64,000 nucleotides of DNA, from assembly GCA_021413845.1 (NCBI GenBank), contig JAIOPP010000096.1, positions 1 through 64,000 on the forward strand, given 5' to 3'. Below the pieces are notes generated by a model. The model was given only the letters and a program-made list of their open reading frames with translations, did not search any database and was not told the DNA's origin. Each line of letters starts with the position of its first letter. The first letter of the stretch is position 1. Position numbers and translations under genes: made by a program. The DNA is from Planctomycetia bacterium (GTDB taxonomy: Bacteria > Planctomycetota > Planctomycetia > Pirellulales > PNKZ01). Positions 17,227 to 25,680 of this stretch are shown in pieces.

Positions 17227-18027
17227 GTGTATATCATGGGCTTGCGCGAACGGAAGCCGATCTTTCCCGGCGTCATCGAGATCAACTATCAAGCCGGCGA
17301 GCGCTTCGGCTGCAACGTCTATTTGATTTACGATGGCAACGAATGGCTCCTCATCGATATCGGTTTCGATGAGTCGGTCGACGAAATCGTCGACCTGATT
17401 CGCGGCCTCGACTTCCCGCTGTCGGCCTGCAAGACGATCGTCGCGACGCATGCCGACGTCGACCACGTACAAGGGCTTGCGCGTCTGAAACAAGCCCTGC
17501 GCACGACGGTGACCGCCCATCCGTTGGCCGTCGAAACGCTCGTGCAAGGGGATCCGATCAAGACTTTTTCGGAGATCTCGGCGCAGAAGATCCATATTCC
17601 GATGCCGGTCATTCCGAAGGTCGAGCATACGGTCGTCGAAGGAGATCGGATCAAGGTCGGCGCACTCGAACTGGAGGTCTGGCACACCCCCGGCCATACC
17701 GACAGCCAACTCTCGTTTCGACTCGGCAACCTGCTCCTCTGCGGCGACAACATCTACCGCGACGGCTGCGTCGGCGTGATCGATGCCCATCACGGCAGCG
17801 ATATCAAAGCGTTCGTCCAGTCGCTCCGCCGGATTAGAGCCTCGAACGTCGAATGGATGTTGCCGAGCCACGGCCCGATCTTCCGTAAAGACGATACCCA
17901 GCTCGATCGGACGATCGCCCGCCTCGAAGGGTATCTCCACATGGCCGACTTCGGTACTTGTGCTATCGATTGGCCGCTGATGGACGAATTCGATCGGGAA
18001 CTGGCTGAAGGCAAGATGCCGAGCTAG
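17227..18027 (+). CDS. Metallo-beta-lactamase-fold hydrolase
   Basis: 266 residues (an ATG nine bases downstream, at 17236, is an equally good start). The fold is clear: CNVYLIYDGNEWLLIDIGFD, the metal motif region VATHADVDHVQGL, LELEVWHTPGHTDSQLSF with the next His, LLCGDNIYRDGCVGVID, and the final PSHGPIF. The canonical HxHxDH motif reads HADVDH, so the second metal His is Asp. That could shift metal preference or reduce the site to mononuclear. The relatives include glyoxalase-II-like and lactonase-like enzymes; the substrate is unknown. Confidence 0.88.
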   Translation: MYIMGLRERKPIFPGVIEINYQAGERFGCNVYLIYDGNEWLLIDIGFDESVDEIVDLIRGLDFPLSACKTIVATHADVDHVQGLARLKQALRTTVTAHPLAVETLVQGDPIKTFSEISAQKIHIPMPVIPKVEHTVVEGDRIKVGALELEVWHTPGHTDSQLSFRLGNLLLCGDNIYRDGCVGVIDAHHGSDIKAFVQSLRRIRASNVEWMLPSHGPIFRKDDTQLDRTIARLEGYLHMADFGTCAIDWPLMDEFDRELAEGKMPS

Positions 18028-18338
18028 TTCGCGACGGCGAACTCGTACGACCGCGAAACCGCAAGCGGCGTTGCTACACTGCTTGCGGGTTCGCGGCCGC
18101 ATAAGCTACCGGGTCGTTAAAGTCGCATGATTTTCCAGCCGGCAAGCGTTCGGTTGTGCCGCCTCTAGCGAACATTCGCTCATTACCGGCAATAACGGTT
18201 GCCGATCCTCTACGGTAGACCCAGCGCTGCAGACCGCGCGGGCTCCGAATGCTATCGCCCCGAATGCTTGCGATCGGCCCGAAGAGCTTCCGTCGCGAAA
18301 ACGTGCCCGCGCGTTATCGATAACACAGGGGAAACCAG
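18028..18338. other. Intergenic region, 311 bases
   Basis: No gene, RNA fold or terminator was recognised between the MBL hydrolase and the small secreted-protein gene. It presumably holds the promoter of the latter. Confidence 0.4.
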
Positions 18339-18659
18339 ATGATTCGCCGTACGCTTTTGCTCGCCGTGGTTGCGCTCGGATTGGTCGGCTCGCTGACCAG
18401 CTCGGCGGACGCCGGCGCCTACGGTCGCCAGTGGGGCCACAGCACTCCATCGACCGACTGGAACAAGTTCTACCACTACCCGTACGTGTACTATCCGCAG
18501 AACTATTGGTCGAGCGATTACTACAAGAGTAGCGAGAGCTTGTACTATCGGTATCCGGCGGAAATGCGCATCCCGGTCTACAACAAAGCTTGGCAGAACG
18601 AATACCCGCAAGCGCGCCGCTACCACCAAGGCCACCACTTCCAACTGGACGTGTTCTAA
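18339..18659 (+). CDS. Small Tyr-rich secreted protein
   Basis: 106 residues with a clean signal peptide (LLLAVVALGLVGSLTSSADA, cleavage after ADA). The mature 80 residues are packed with aromatic residues: FYHYPYVYYPQNYWSSDYYK and SLYYRYPAEMRIPVYN. Proteins with YPxNYW-type stretches are frequent in planctomycetes and are sometimes labelled calmodulin-binding, without functional proof. The Tyr-rich surface suggests a cell-envelope structural or adhesive role. No enzyme motif is seen. It is convergent with the peptidase gene to the right. Confidence 0.78.
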   Translation: MIRRTLLLAVVALGLVGSLTSSADAGAYGRQWGHSTPSTDWNKFYHYPYVYYPQNYWSSDYYKSSESLYYRYPAEMRIPVYNKAWQNEYPQARRYHQGHHFQLDVF

Positions 18660-18713
18660 GCTCTTGTCGGTGGTCCGGAAGCGTTGCCCGTCGGGTTAAA
18701 AACAGGAGCCGCC

Positions 18714-19925
18714 TTAGGCGCTCCACGTGCGAGCGAAATCGTAGAGGATTTCGCTCGCCGGCGCTAGTTCGTCGAGCGGCAGCCACTCGTCGCACGTATG
18801 CGCCTGATCGATGCTGCCGGGCCCGAATACGACCGACGGCACGTCGGCCGCGGCGATGCGCGAGCCATCGGTGCCGAAGGCAACGCCGATCTTCGCACCT
18901 CTGCCCGAACGAGCCCGCGAAACTTCGGACAACCGCTCGGCCAGCGCGGCGTTCTTATCGTCCGGCATCGGCAGACTCGCATTGAACGGGGTCTCGTGTT
19001 CGATCGACGAGCCGAGCGCTACGATCTCGGGACGCTTGGCGAGCCAGTCGAGAATGTGCTTCTGCGCAGCGGCGGGGGTTTCGCCGGGAATCACGCGGCG
19101 ACAAAGCTCGATCGTCGCTTTGTCGGGCACCGTGTTGCAACTGATGCCGCCGCGAATGATACCGACGCTCAACGTCGGCTGCCCGCAGAGAGGATGTCGC
19201 CCGAGCGTCGGGCAAACTTCCTTGGCGTATTCTTCGAGAGCAAGCAACACGCGGGCCATTTTATAAACCGCATTGTCGCCCATGTGCGGCTGCGAACTAT
19301 GCGCCGCGCGGCCATGCGTGTGGATCCGCCAGCGCATCGTGCCTTTGTGCGCCACCACGACATCGAGGCTCGTCGGCTCGGCAACGACGCACACATCCGG
19401 ACGCTTCGGGACGAATTCGTCGTGCTTCGACTCGGTCCAAAGTTTGGTGAGTGCCGTGGCACCGGTAAAACCGAATTCCTCGTTCACGACGCAAGCCAAT
19501 ACGACCGTCGGCCGCCCTTTGGGCCGTTCAATATTTAGGCGCTCCATCGCGCCGATCATCGCCGTCATCCCGCCTTTGATATCGCAGGAGCCGCGGCCGT
19601 AGATCCGGCCATCCTTGATCTCCGGCTTCCAAGGGTCGATCGTCATGCCTTGGACCGGCACGGTGTCTTGGTGCGCTTCGAGCAACACCAACGGCCCCCC
19701 TTTCTCAGGCGGCGGGAGGTCGCCGTCGACACGGATCAGGATATTCTCACGCTTCTCCGAGACGAAATACCGCTTGTAGCGCAGGTTCAATCGCTGGAAC
19801 AGCTTTTCGAGATACTCGGTTACGCGGTATTCGAGATACTCAGGCCCTTCGAGCGGAAGCCCCATCGGGTTGACGCTAGGAATCGCGATGAGATCTGCCA
19901 GAGTCGCCGTGAGATCAATCGGCAT
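18714..19925 (-). CDS. M20-family metallopeptidase (ArgE/DapE-like)
   Basis: 403 residues from the ATG at 19925, which AAGGA precedes. Metal ligands are visible in LLEAHQDTVPVQGM and GRGSCDIKGGMTAMI, followed by the catalytic Glu in VVNEEFGFTG. The dimerisation domain has WRIHTHGRAAHSSQPHMGDN, and the last ligand region is VFGPGSIDQAHTCDEW. The family deacylates N-acetylornithine or N-succinyl-diaminopimelate, or cleaves small peptides. The two biosynthetic roles cannot be distinguished here. It stands alone, divergent from the nuo operon. Confidence 0.9.
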   Translation of the reverse strand: MPIDLTATLADLIAIPSVNPMGLPLEGPEYLEYRVTEYLEKLFQRLNLRYKRYFVSEKRENILIRVDGDLPPPEKGGPLVLLEAHQDTVPVQGMTIDPWKPEIKDGRIYGRGSCDIKGGMTAMIGAMERLNIERPKGRPTVVLACVVNEEFGFTGATALTKLWTESKHDEFVPKRPDVCVVAEPTSLDVVVAHKGTMRWRIHTHGRAAHSSQPHMGDNAVYKMARVLLALEEYAKEVCPTLGRHPLCGQPTLSVGIIRGGISCNTVPDKATIELCRRVIPGETPAAAQKHILDWLAKRPEIVALGSSIEHETPFNASLPMPDDKNAALAERLSEVSRARSGRGAKIGVAFGTDGSRIAAADVPSVVFGPGSIDQAHTCDEWLPLDELAPASEILYDFARTWSA

Positions 19926-20459
19926 GCGGAAGTCCTTCGTAACGATCGGGAGCGGGGGCGTAGAAGGCCGACACAGAGCATCGGCGACAAAGCATAGCGG
20001 CGTTGTGGCGAAGATTCTAACCGATTCGTAACTGGATCCGTAATGTGCTTCCAAGCGATAAGAATTCGTCGTGCAAAACGGCTAGCGAGCCCCCGTTTGC
20101 AACCATCATTGAGCAAGCCGAATCCACGAAGATCGAAAGCGGTAGACACGCTTTGAGCCCCTTCGTTTGAGGGCGTGAATCATGCCGCACCTTGTTGATA
20201 CTTCGTCACAAGATGCCATTTCGCGAACTCCTGAATTTCAAGCTACTTCCGTCGCGTCGAAAGACTTACTAATAGTTCGCGATTGACTCCGTCGATTGTC
20301 TTGACCACTTACGACGCTAGCCTTACCATTGCGACTTACTCGACCGGATGGCTCGGGTTTATTTTTCGCCGGCGTTCGTGAAACGATTCACAAAGTCGCT
20401 TGCTGCGGTCGGAGTCGTCGTGTTGAGTATCGCCATAAGCTGTTAATCGGGTTGCCGTT
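19926..20459. other. Intergenic region upstream of the nuo operon
   Basis: 534 bases lie between the divergent peptidase gene and nuoA. No coding region or RNA fold was recognised. A candidate sigma-70-type promoter is listed separately. Confidence 0.45.
20301..20329 (+). promoter_or_regulatory. Candidate sigma-70-type promoter of the nuo operon
   Basis: TTGACC at 20301-20306 (5 of 6 to consensus) is separated by 17 bases from TACCAT at 20324-20329 (4 of 6). It lies about 130 bases before nuoA. The spacing is ideal but the -10 is weak, and similar matches occur by chance. Confidence 0.35.
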
Positions 20460-20882
20460 ATGCAAACGATCGGACTCACGATCCCGATTTTCCTGTTCCT
20501 CATTATCGCTACCGCGCAAGCGACGGCGATGCTGTTGATGGGGCGCATCTTCGGCCCCTCGCGCAATACCGCCGTGAAAGAGATGCCGTATGAGAGCGGC
20601 ATGGATCCGATTCACGACACGCGTCGTCGATTCGATATCCGCTTCCATTTGGTTGCGATCGCCTTCCTCGTTTTCGACGTCGAAGTGCTGTTCATGTATC
20701 CTTGGGCCGTGGCCGCGAGGCGCGCCGCCGAAGGCCAGCCGGCGCGAGGCATCGATGCGGCCGTCGCGCAAGGAATGGTTGCCGATCGCGGAATCGTTTT
20801 CGGTGTGATGATGTTCTTCATCGCGCTGTTCGCCGTGGGATTTGTGTACGCGTTGCGCAAAGGGGTGTTTCGATGGCGATAG
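20460..20882 (+). CDS. nuoA: NADH-quinone oxidoreductase subunit A
   Basis: A 140-residue membrane subunit of complex I. Three hydrophobic helices are visible: [20 protein letters not shown], the [20 protein letters not shown] segment characteristic of NuoA, and [20 protein letters not shown]. The loop [10 protein letters not shown] carries the conserved ExG region near the quinone site. The protein is slightly longer than usual because of an Ala/Arg-rich loop before the last helix. It is the first gene of a complete 14-gene nuo operon. Its end overlaps nuoB by 10 bases. Confidence 0.95.
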   Translation: MQTIGLTIPIFLFLIIATAQATAMLLMGRIFGPSRNTAVKEMPYESGMDPIHDTRRRFDIRFHLVAIAFLVFDVEVLFMYPWAVAARRAAEGQPARGIDAAVAQGMVADRGIVFGVMMFFIALFAVGFVYALRKGVFRWR

Positions 20883-21478
20883 AGTTGCCTGAAAACGTCG
20901 TCATCAGCAAGCTCGACGAGTTGGCAAGTTGGTGCCGCAAGAACAGCCTCTGGCCGATGCCGTTTGCGACCGCTTGCTGCGGCATCGAGCTCATGGCTAC
21001 CGGTGCGAGCAAGCACGATATCGCGCGCTTCGGCGCCGAAGTGTTTCGCTTCAGCCCACGCCAGTGCGATCTCATGATCGTCGCGGGGCGCGTGGTCATG
21101 AAGATGCTCCCGGTCTTGCAGCGCATCTGGCAGCAAATGAACGAACCCAAGTGGTGCATTTCGATGGGGGCTTGCGCCAGCACCGGCGGAGTGTTCGACA
21201 CCTACTCCGTCGTGCAGGGGATCGATCGCTTTATCCCCGTCGATATGTACGTTCCCGGCTGTCCGCCTCGTCCGGAACAACTCATTCAGGCCATCATCGA
21301 CCTGCAAGACAAGATCCAGCGCGAAGGAACGATGTCGGGCAAGGAATTCAACACCGACGCCCGCCAACAACGGAAGCGAGCCTTGATCGAATTGCCGATT
21401 ATCTCACGCGGCGAGAGCCCCAACCTCGGCCCTCCGGGCGAAGGGCTTCCGGGCATCGTGGCCGGCTTGATGCGTTAG
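20873..21478 (+). CDS. nuoB: NADH-quinone oxidoreductase subunit B
   Basis: 201 residues from the ATG at 20873, which overlaps the nuoA end. The frame is open further upstream but that part is antisense noise within nuoA. This peripheral-arm subunit binds the terminal 4Fe-4S cluster N2. Its ligands are the adjacent Cys pair in [11 protein letters not shown], the Cys in [10 protein letters not shown] and the Cys in VPGCPPRPE. The [20 protein letters not shown] region is typical. The C-terminal 40 residues are a variable tail. Confidence 0.97.
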   Translation: MAIELPENVVISKLDELASWCRKNSLWPMPFATACCGIELMATGASKHDIARFGAEVFRFSPRQCDLMIVAGRVVMKMLPVLQRIWQQMNEPKWCISMGACASTGGVFDTYSVVQGIDRFIPVDMYVPGCPPRPEQLIQAIIDLQDKIQREGTMSGKEFNTDARQQRKRALIELPIISRGESPNLGPPGEGLPGIVAGLMR

Positions 21479-21530
21479 GGCCTGAACCGTCGCTGAAGAA
21501 GTTGCGAAGTCGAATCGAGGAGGTTGATTC

Positions 21531-22034
21531 ATGTCCGTTGCCGGCGCAGAAACTTTGAAAGCCTTGGAAACCGCACTCGGCGCCGTCCAGCAAAGCGAGT
21601 TTCGCGGGCAGACGCGCGTAGTCGTTCCCAAAGAGAAACTCGCCGACGTATTTACGACCTTGCGCAACGGTCGCGGCTTCGACCAACTGGTCGATGTGAC
21701 GTGCGTCGATTACCTCGCCTACCGCGATGCCACCGATCGCTTCGGACTCGTGTACCTGCTCACTTCGACGACCACGAACGAGCGGATCACGCTCCGTGTG
21801 TTCGTGAACGAGCCGGACCCGACCGTCGTCTCCGCGACCGGCTGGTGGGAAGGGGCCAACTGGCTCGAGCGCGAAGTGTGGGACATGTTCGGCATCACGT
21901 TCGATGGTCATCCCGATCATCGCCGCATCCTTTGCCCCGACGAGTTCACCGCGTTTCCGTTGCGAAAAGATTACCCGCTGCAAGGTCGCGGCGAACGTCA
22001 CAACTTTCCCGTGCTCACGCGAAATCAGGCTTAA
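21531..22034 (+). CDS. nuoC: NADH-quinone oxidoreductase subunit C
   Basis: A 167-residue peripheral-arm subunit (30-kDa type). The signature block is visible as WEGANWLEREVWDMFGITFD then GHPDHRRILCPDEFTAFPLR, KDYPLQG. It is a separate protein, not the NuoCD fusion found in enterobacteria. Its stop overlaps the nuoD start by one base (TAATG), so the two are translationally coupled. It has no cofactor of its own. Confidence 0.96.
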   Translation: MSVAGAETLKALETALGAVQQSEFRGQTRVVVPKEKLADVFTTLRNGRGFDQLVDVTCVDYLAYRDATDRFGLVYLLTSTTTNERITLRVFVNEPDPTVVSATGWWEGANWLEREVWDMFGITFDGHPDHRRILCPDEFTAFPLRKDYPLQGRGERHNFPVLTRNQA

Positions 22035-23269
22035 TGGTTATGGGCTCGGCACCCGCTTCGACACGCAAGCTCGACATCGCACACGACGAGCAGCAGGATT
22101 ATCTGTGGACGCTGAATTTCGGCCCACAGCATCCGGCTACGCATACGACGCTGCGCATCGTGATGAAGCTCGACGGCGAACGCGTAGTCGATGCGATGCC
22201 CGACATCGGCTATCTGCATTCCGGGTTCGAGAAGCTCGGCGAAAGCCTCGACTATAATCAGTATGTCACCGTCACCGACCGGATGAACTACATTTCGCCG
22301 ATGGCGAACAATGTGGCCTGGCATGGCGCAGTCGAAAAGCTGCTCGGCATCGAGCTCACTCCGCGCTGCAAATACATTCGGACGATCATCTCCGAACTGG
22401 CCCGCATCAGCGACCACTTGCTCTGCAACGGCGCGGTCGGCCTCGATGCCGGAGCGTTCACGTTCTTCCTCTACGCTTTCAATAAGCGGGAAGACATCTA
22501 CGACATCTTCGAGACGCTCTGCGGCGCCCGTTTCACGAACAGCTACACGCGCACCGGCGGCCTTTCGCAAGACATCACGCCGCTCGTGATCGAGAAGATT
22601 CGCCGCTTCATCAAGACTTTCCCCAAAGTGCTCGACGACATGGAGCGGCTGCTGAATCGCAACCGAATCTTCATCGATCGCACGAAAGGGGTCGGTGTTC
22701 TTTCGAAGGAAGAAGCGCTCAGCCGCAGCGTGACCGGTCCGCTTGCCCGAGCCTCGGGCGTGTCGCGCGATTTGCGCAAAGACGAGCCTTATCTAGCGTA
22801 TTCCGATTTCGATTTCATCGTGCCGTGCTCGAAGACCGGCGACTGCTTCGCGCGCTACTTGGTTCGCCAAGAAGAGATGAAGCAAAGCCTCGCGATCATT
22901 ACGCAAGCGGTCGAAAACATTCCGGCCGGACCGATCAACGTCGGCATCGATCAGCGCACCACGATCCCGAACAAGCGAATGGTCTACTCGACCATCGAAG
23001 GGACGATTTCGCACTTCGAACTCGCCATGGCGAACCGCGGCTTCGAGACGCCGTTCGAAGAGTCGTATTCCGCGATTGAAAGCCCTAACGGCGAGCTCGG
23101 TTTCTATCTCGTCGGCAACGGTAACGACGTCGCCTATCGAGCCCGCTGCCGGCCGCCGTCGTACATCCACTTCGCCTTGTTCCCGTATCTGATTCGCGGA
23201 CATACGCTGTCGGATGTGGTCGCCGTGTTGGGAAGCTTGAATATCATCGCCGCGGAACTGGATCGATAA
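22034..23269 (+). CDS. nuoD: NADH-quinone oxidoreductase subunit D
   Basis: 411 residues from the ATG at 22034 (a second ATG lies six bases on). The 49-kDa subunit forms the quinone-binding pocket with NuoB. Hallmarks are LNFGPQHPATHTTLRIVMKL with the conserved His pair, the PDIGYLHSGFEKLGE loop, YNQYVTVTDRMNYISPM with the quinone-contacting Tyr, ISELARISDHLL, and the C-terminal RCRPPSYIHF. Length is normal. The frame stays open upstream through nuoC in another reading frame and is not coding there. Confidence 0.97.
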   Translation: MVMGSAPASTRKLDIAHDEQQDYLWTLNFGPQHPATHTTLRIVMKLDGERVVDAMPDIGYLHSGFEKLGESLDYNQYVTVTDRMNYISPMANNVAWHGAVEKLLGIELTPRCKYIRTIISELARISDHLLCNGAVGLDAGAFTFFLYAFNKREDIYDIFETLCGARFTNSYTRTGGLSQDITPLVIEKIRRFIKTFPKVLDDMERLLNRNRIFIDRTKGVGVLSKEEALSRSVTGPLARASGVSRDLRKDEPYLAYSDFDFIVPCSKTGDCFARYLVRQEEMKQSLAIITQAVENIPAGPINVGIDQRTTIPNKRMVYSTIEGTISHFELAMANRGFETPFEESYSAIESPNGELGFYLVGNGNDVAYRARCRPPSYIHFALFPYLIRGHTLSDVVAVLGSLNIIAAELDR

Positions 23270-23286
23270 CGTCGAAAGCAAGTGTC

Positions 23287-23784
23287 ATGATCGCAACACC
23301 ACGCATCCTTACCGACGAAATGGTCGCCGAGATCAAGGCGTTCATTCCGCGCTATCCGTCGAAGCAAGCGGTCACGCTCCCGGCGTTGCACATCGTCAAC
23401 GATCGGTTGCGCTACGTCCCGTTTCAAGCGGTAATCGAAGTCGCCGAAATCCTCGGGCTCGCGCCGGCGCAAGTGCAAGACACGCTCAGCTTCTACGGCT
23501 ACTTCAAACAAGACAAGCCGCACGGTGAAACGCGGGCCTGGGTCTGCCGCTCGATCGCTTGTGCGCTCCGGGGTGCCGACGATCTGATCGAACACATGTG
23601 CCACAAGGCCGGCGTCGCCCCCGGCGGCACGACGCCCGACGGCAAGCTCACCATCGAGTTCGCCGAATGCCTCGGCGCATGCGAGTATGCCCCTTGCATG
23701 CTTGCCGGCGAAGAACTGGTGAAAGATTTAACGAACGAAAAGGCCGATGCTTTTATCGCCTCGCAAACATCGAGTGCGAAATAG
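23287..23784 (+). CDS. nuoE: NADH-quinone oxidoreductase subunit E
   Basis: A 165-residue thioredoxin-like 2Fe-2S subunit (24-kDa type). The helical N-terminus runs through LTDEMVAEIKAFIPRYPSKQ and IVNDRLRYVPFQAVIEVAEI. The cluster N1a ligands are the Cys pair in VCRSIACALRGADDL and the pair in ECLGACEYAPCM. It forms the NADH-dehydrogenase module with NuoF and NuoG. It lies 17 bases after nuoD. Confidence 0.96.
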   Translation: MIATPRILTDEMVAEIKAFIPRYPSKQAVTLPALHIVNDRLRYVPFQAVIEVAEILGLAPAQVQDTLSFYGYFKQDKPHGETRAWVCRSIACALRGADDLIEHMCHKAGVAPGGTTPDGKLTIEFAECLGACEYAPCMLAGEELVKDLTNEKADAFIASQTSSAK

Positions 23785-23840
23785 TTGCTCCCGACTCGGA
23801 TGCAACGAGAGAGACATAAAACTTCGCGGCCCGGAACATC

Positions 23841-25196
23841 ATGGCAAAATTCGAACCCGTCCTCCTCGCCAATATCAACAAGCCCGACTCGCACACGCTT
23901 AAAGTGTACGAGGCGAACGGCGGCTATCGCGCGCTTCGCAAAGCGCTCAAGGAGATGACGACCGACCAAGTGATCGACGTCGTCAAGACGAGCGGCTTGC
24001 GGGGTCGTGGCGGAGCGGGTTTCCCGACGGGCTTGAAATGGACGTTCTTGCCGAAGAACCATCCCGGCCCGATCTATATGTGCATCAACGCCGACGAAAG
24101 CGAGCCGGGCACATTCAATAATCGCTACTTGATGGAGCTTGATCCGCATCAGGTGATCGAAGGGATCATCTTGAGTTGCTATGCGACGAAAGCGACTACG
24201 GCGTACCTCTATATTCGAGTCGAGTATCCGTTGTCGCGACGCCGGCTACAGTCGGCAATCGACGAATGCTACGCCTCGGGCTTGCTCGGAAAAAACATTC
24301 TCGGCTCGGCCTTCTCGCTCGATATCTTCATTCATGTCGGCGCTGCTGCTTATATCTGCGGTGAAGAAACCGGCCTGATCGAGAGCCTGGAAGGAAAGCG
24401 GGCTTGGCCGCGCATCAAGCCGCCGTTCCCTGCGATTGAAGGAGTGTTCCGCAAGCCGACCGTCGTGAACAACATCGAGACCGCGGCCTGCGTGACGCAG
24501 ATCGTCGATCGGGGTGCCGATTGGTTTAAATCGATCGGCGTACCTGCCGACCCTAAGAACCCGCGCGATCCGGGCAGCTACGGCCCGAAGCTTTATTGCC
24601 TCAGCGGCCACGTCAACAAGCCGGGCTGTTACGAAGCTCCGCTCGGGATCACGCTTCGGCAACTCATCGATGAGTACGGCGAAGGGATTTGGAAAGGGCG
24701 CAAAGCTAAGGCGGCGATCCCCGGCGGCATCAGCATGGGCTTGTTCACCGAAGCGGAGTTCGACACGCCGCTCGATTTTGCAGGGCCGGGCAAGGTCGGG
24801 TGCTTGGGGCTCGGCACGGCAGCCGTCGTCGTGATGGACGAGACGGTGAGCATGGTCGACTTCCTGCACAACAGTTGTCGCTTCTTCGCACACGAAAGCT
24901 GCGGGCAATGCACTCCCTGTCGTGAAGGAACTCACTGGTCGCTCACGATGCTCGACCGCATCAAGGCCGGCAAAGGTCGCCTCCGCGATCTCGACCTGCT
25001 GCTCGAGATCGGCGACTCGATCGGCATCATTCCCGGCACGACGATCTGCGGCCTTTCGGACGGCGCAGCCTGGCCGATCAAGAACGCGATCCGCAAGTTC
25101 CGCAGCGAATTCGAGGACTACATCAAACGCACGAACCCGACGGGTTACATGGTCAAGGATCCGGTGATGGCGTTGCCGATCTTGGCGCACCACTGA
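23841..25196 (+). CDS. nuoF: NADH-quinone oxidoreductase subunit F
   Basis: A 451-residue NADH- and FMN-binding subunit (51-kDa type). The nucleotide site is shown by SGLRGRGGAGFPTGLKWTF, and the FMN site by CINADESEPGTFNNR and AAYICGEETGLIESLEGK. The 4Fe-4S cluster N3 ligands are in ESCGQCTPCREGTHW and TICGLSDGAAWPIKN. The gene is complete. Downstream spacing to nuoG is 484 bases because a four-helix-bundle gene unit has been inserted there; other junctions in the operon are 0-90 bases. Confidence 0.97.
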   Translation: MAKFEPVLLANINKPDSHTLKVYEANGGYRALRKALKEMTTDQVIDVVKTSGLRGRGGAGFPTGLKWTFLPKNHPGPIYMCINADESEPGTFNNRYLMELDPHQVIEGIILSCYATKATTAYLYIRVEYPLSRRRLQSAIDECYASGLLGKNILGSAFSLDIFIHVGAAAYICGEETGLIESLEGKRAWPRIKPPFPAIEGVFRKPTVVNNIETAACVTQIVDRGADWFKSIGVPADPKNPRDPGSYGPKLYCLSGHVNKPGCYEAPLGITLRQLIDEYGEGIWKGRKAKAAIPGGISMGLFTEAEFDTPLDFAGPGKVGCLGLGTAAVVVMDETVSMVDFLHNSCRFFAHESCGQCTPCREGTHWSLTMLDRIKAGKGRLRDLDLLLEIGDSIGIIPGTTICGLSDGAAWPIKNAIRKFRSEFEDYIKRTNPTGYMVKDPVMALPILAHH

Positions 25197-25199
25197 GAG

Positions 25200-25229
25200 A
25201 AGTCAGAAGTGAAAATGCAAAATGCAAAA
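25200..25229. repeat. Left inverted repeat of the four-helix-bundle unit
   Basis: It contains AAGTCAGAA and TGCAAAATGCAAAA separated by seven bases. The second half is itself a tandem of TGCAAAA. The start codon of the enclosed gene (25222) is inside it. Its partner is at 25645-25667. Confidence 0.75.
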
Positions 25230-25611
25230 CGGCGGAGACGTTGAATCAAACAAGAAACGAGACCTTGCCGAGAGAACAAAGCAATTTGCGATCCGAGTCA
25301 TTCGACTGTATTCATCGCTCCCCAAAAACGACGGCGCGGCCCAGATACTCGGAAAACAAATATTACGAAGTGGAACTTCCGTAGGTGCTCAGTATCGCGA
25401 AGCGATGCGAGCGCGATCGACAGTGGAGTTCATCAGTAAGATTCAATCGAGTTTGCAGGAGTTGGAAGAAACTCGATATTGGCTGGAGTTATTGATCGAA
25501 GCGGAGTTGGTACCCATCAAAAGGCTCGCGCCGCTTTTGGAAGAATCTATGGAATTGATCGCGATTTTGGTCGCATCGACGAAAACAGCAAAGCGAAGGT
25601 CGAAAGAATAA
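25222..25611 (+). CDS. Four-helix-bundle protein (23S rRNA intervening-sequence/S23 type)
   Basis: 129 residues. The family pattern is clear: RDLAERTKQFAIRVIRLYSS, LPKNDGAAQILGKQILRSGT, SVGAQYREAMRARSTVEFIS, then KIQSSLQELEETRYWLELLI and a final helix with LLEESMELIAILVASTK. This matches the IVP/S23 four-helix-bundle family, named for open frames in intervening sequences of 23S rRNA and structurally similar to the Avd protein of diversity-generating retroelements. Its function is unknown; nucleic-acid binding has been suggested. It lies between nuoF and nuoG in the same direction, so it is likely read from the nuo transcript. Its ATG lies in the left inverted repeat, so translation initiates in repeat-derived sequence. 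Confidence 0.9.
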   Translation: MQNGGDVESNKKRDLAERTKQFAIRVIRLYSSLPKNDGAAQILGKQILRSGTSVGAQYREAMRARSTVEFISKIQSSLQELEETRYWLELLIEAELVPIKRLAPLLEESMELIAILVASTKTAKRRSKE

Positions 25612-25644
25612 ACGAACGACTATGTAGGCATTCTTCTTCCGAAC

Positions 25645-25667
25645 TTTTGCATTTTGCATTCTGACTT
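25645..25667. repeat. Right inverted repeat of the four-helix-bundle unit
   Basis: It contains TTTTGCATTTTGCA then TTCTGACTT, the reverse complement of the left repeat minus its seven-base insertion. It lies 14 bases before the nuoG ATG, so it probably now provides or masks the nuoG ribosome-binding region. Confidence 0.75.
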
Positions 25668-25680
25668 TTGAGTTTGATTT

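Larger units (their letters stand above)
25200..25667 (+). mobile_element. Inverted-repeat-bounded unit carrying a four-helix-bundle gene, inserted in the nuo operon
   Basis: A 468-base unit sits between nuoF and nuoG. Its ends are imperfect inverted repeats. The left end (25201-25229) holds AGTCAGAA, seven extra bases, then TGCAAAATGCAAAA. The right end (25645-25666) is the exact complement without the extra bases. The repeats are AT-rich, unlike the GC-rich operon. Inside is one gene for an IVP/S23-type protein whose ATG falls within the left repeat. Related genes occur inside intervening sequences of 23S rRNA and as dispersed copies with repeat flanks. There is no transposase inside, so any mobility would be non-autonomous or by an unknown route. 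The mobile status is inferred. Confidence 0.6.
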
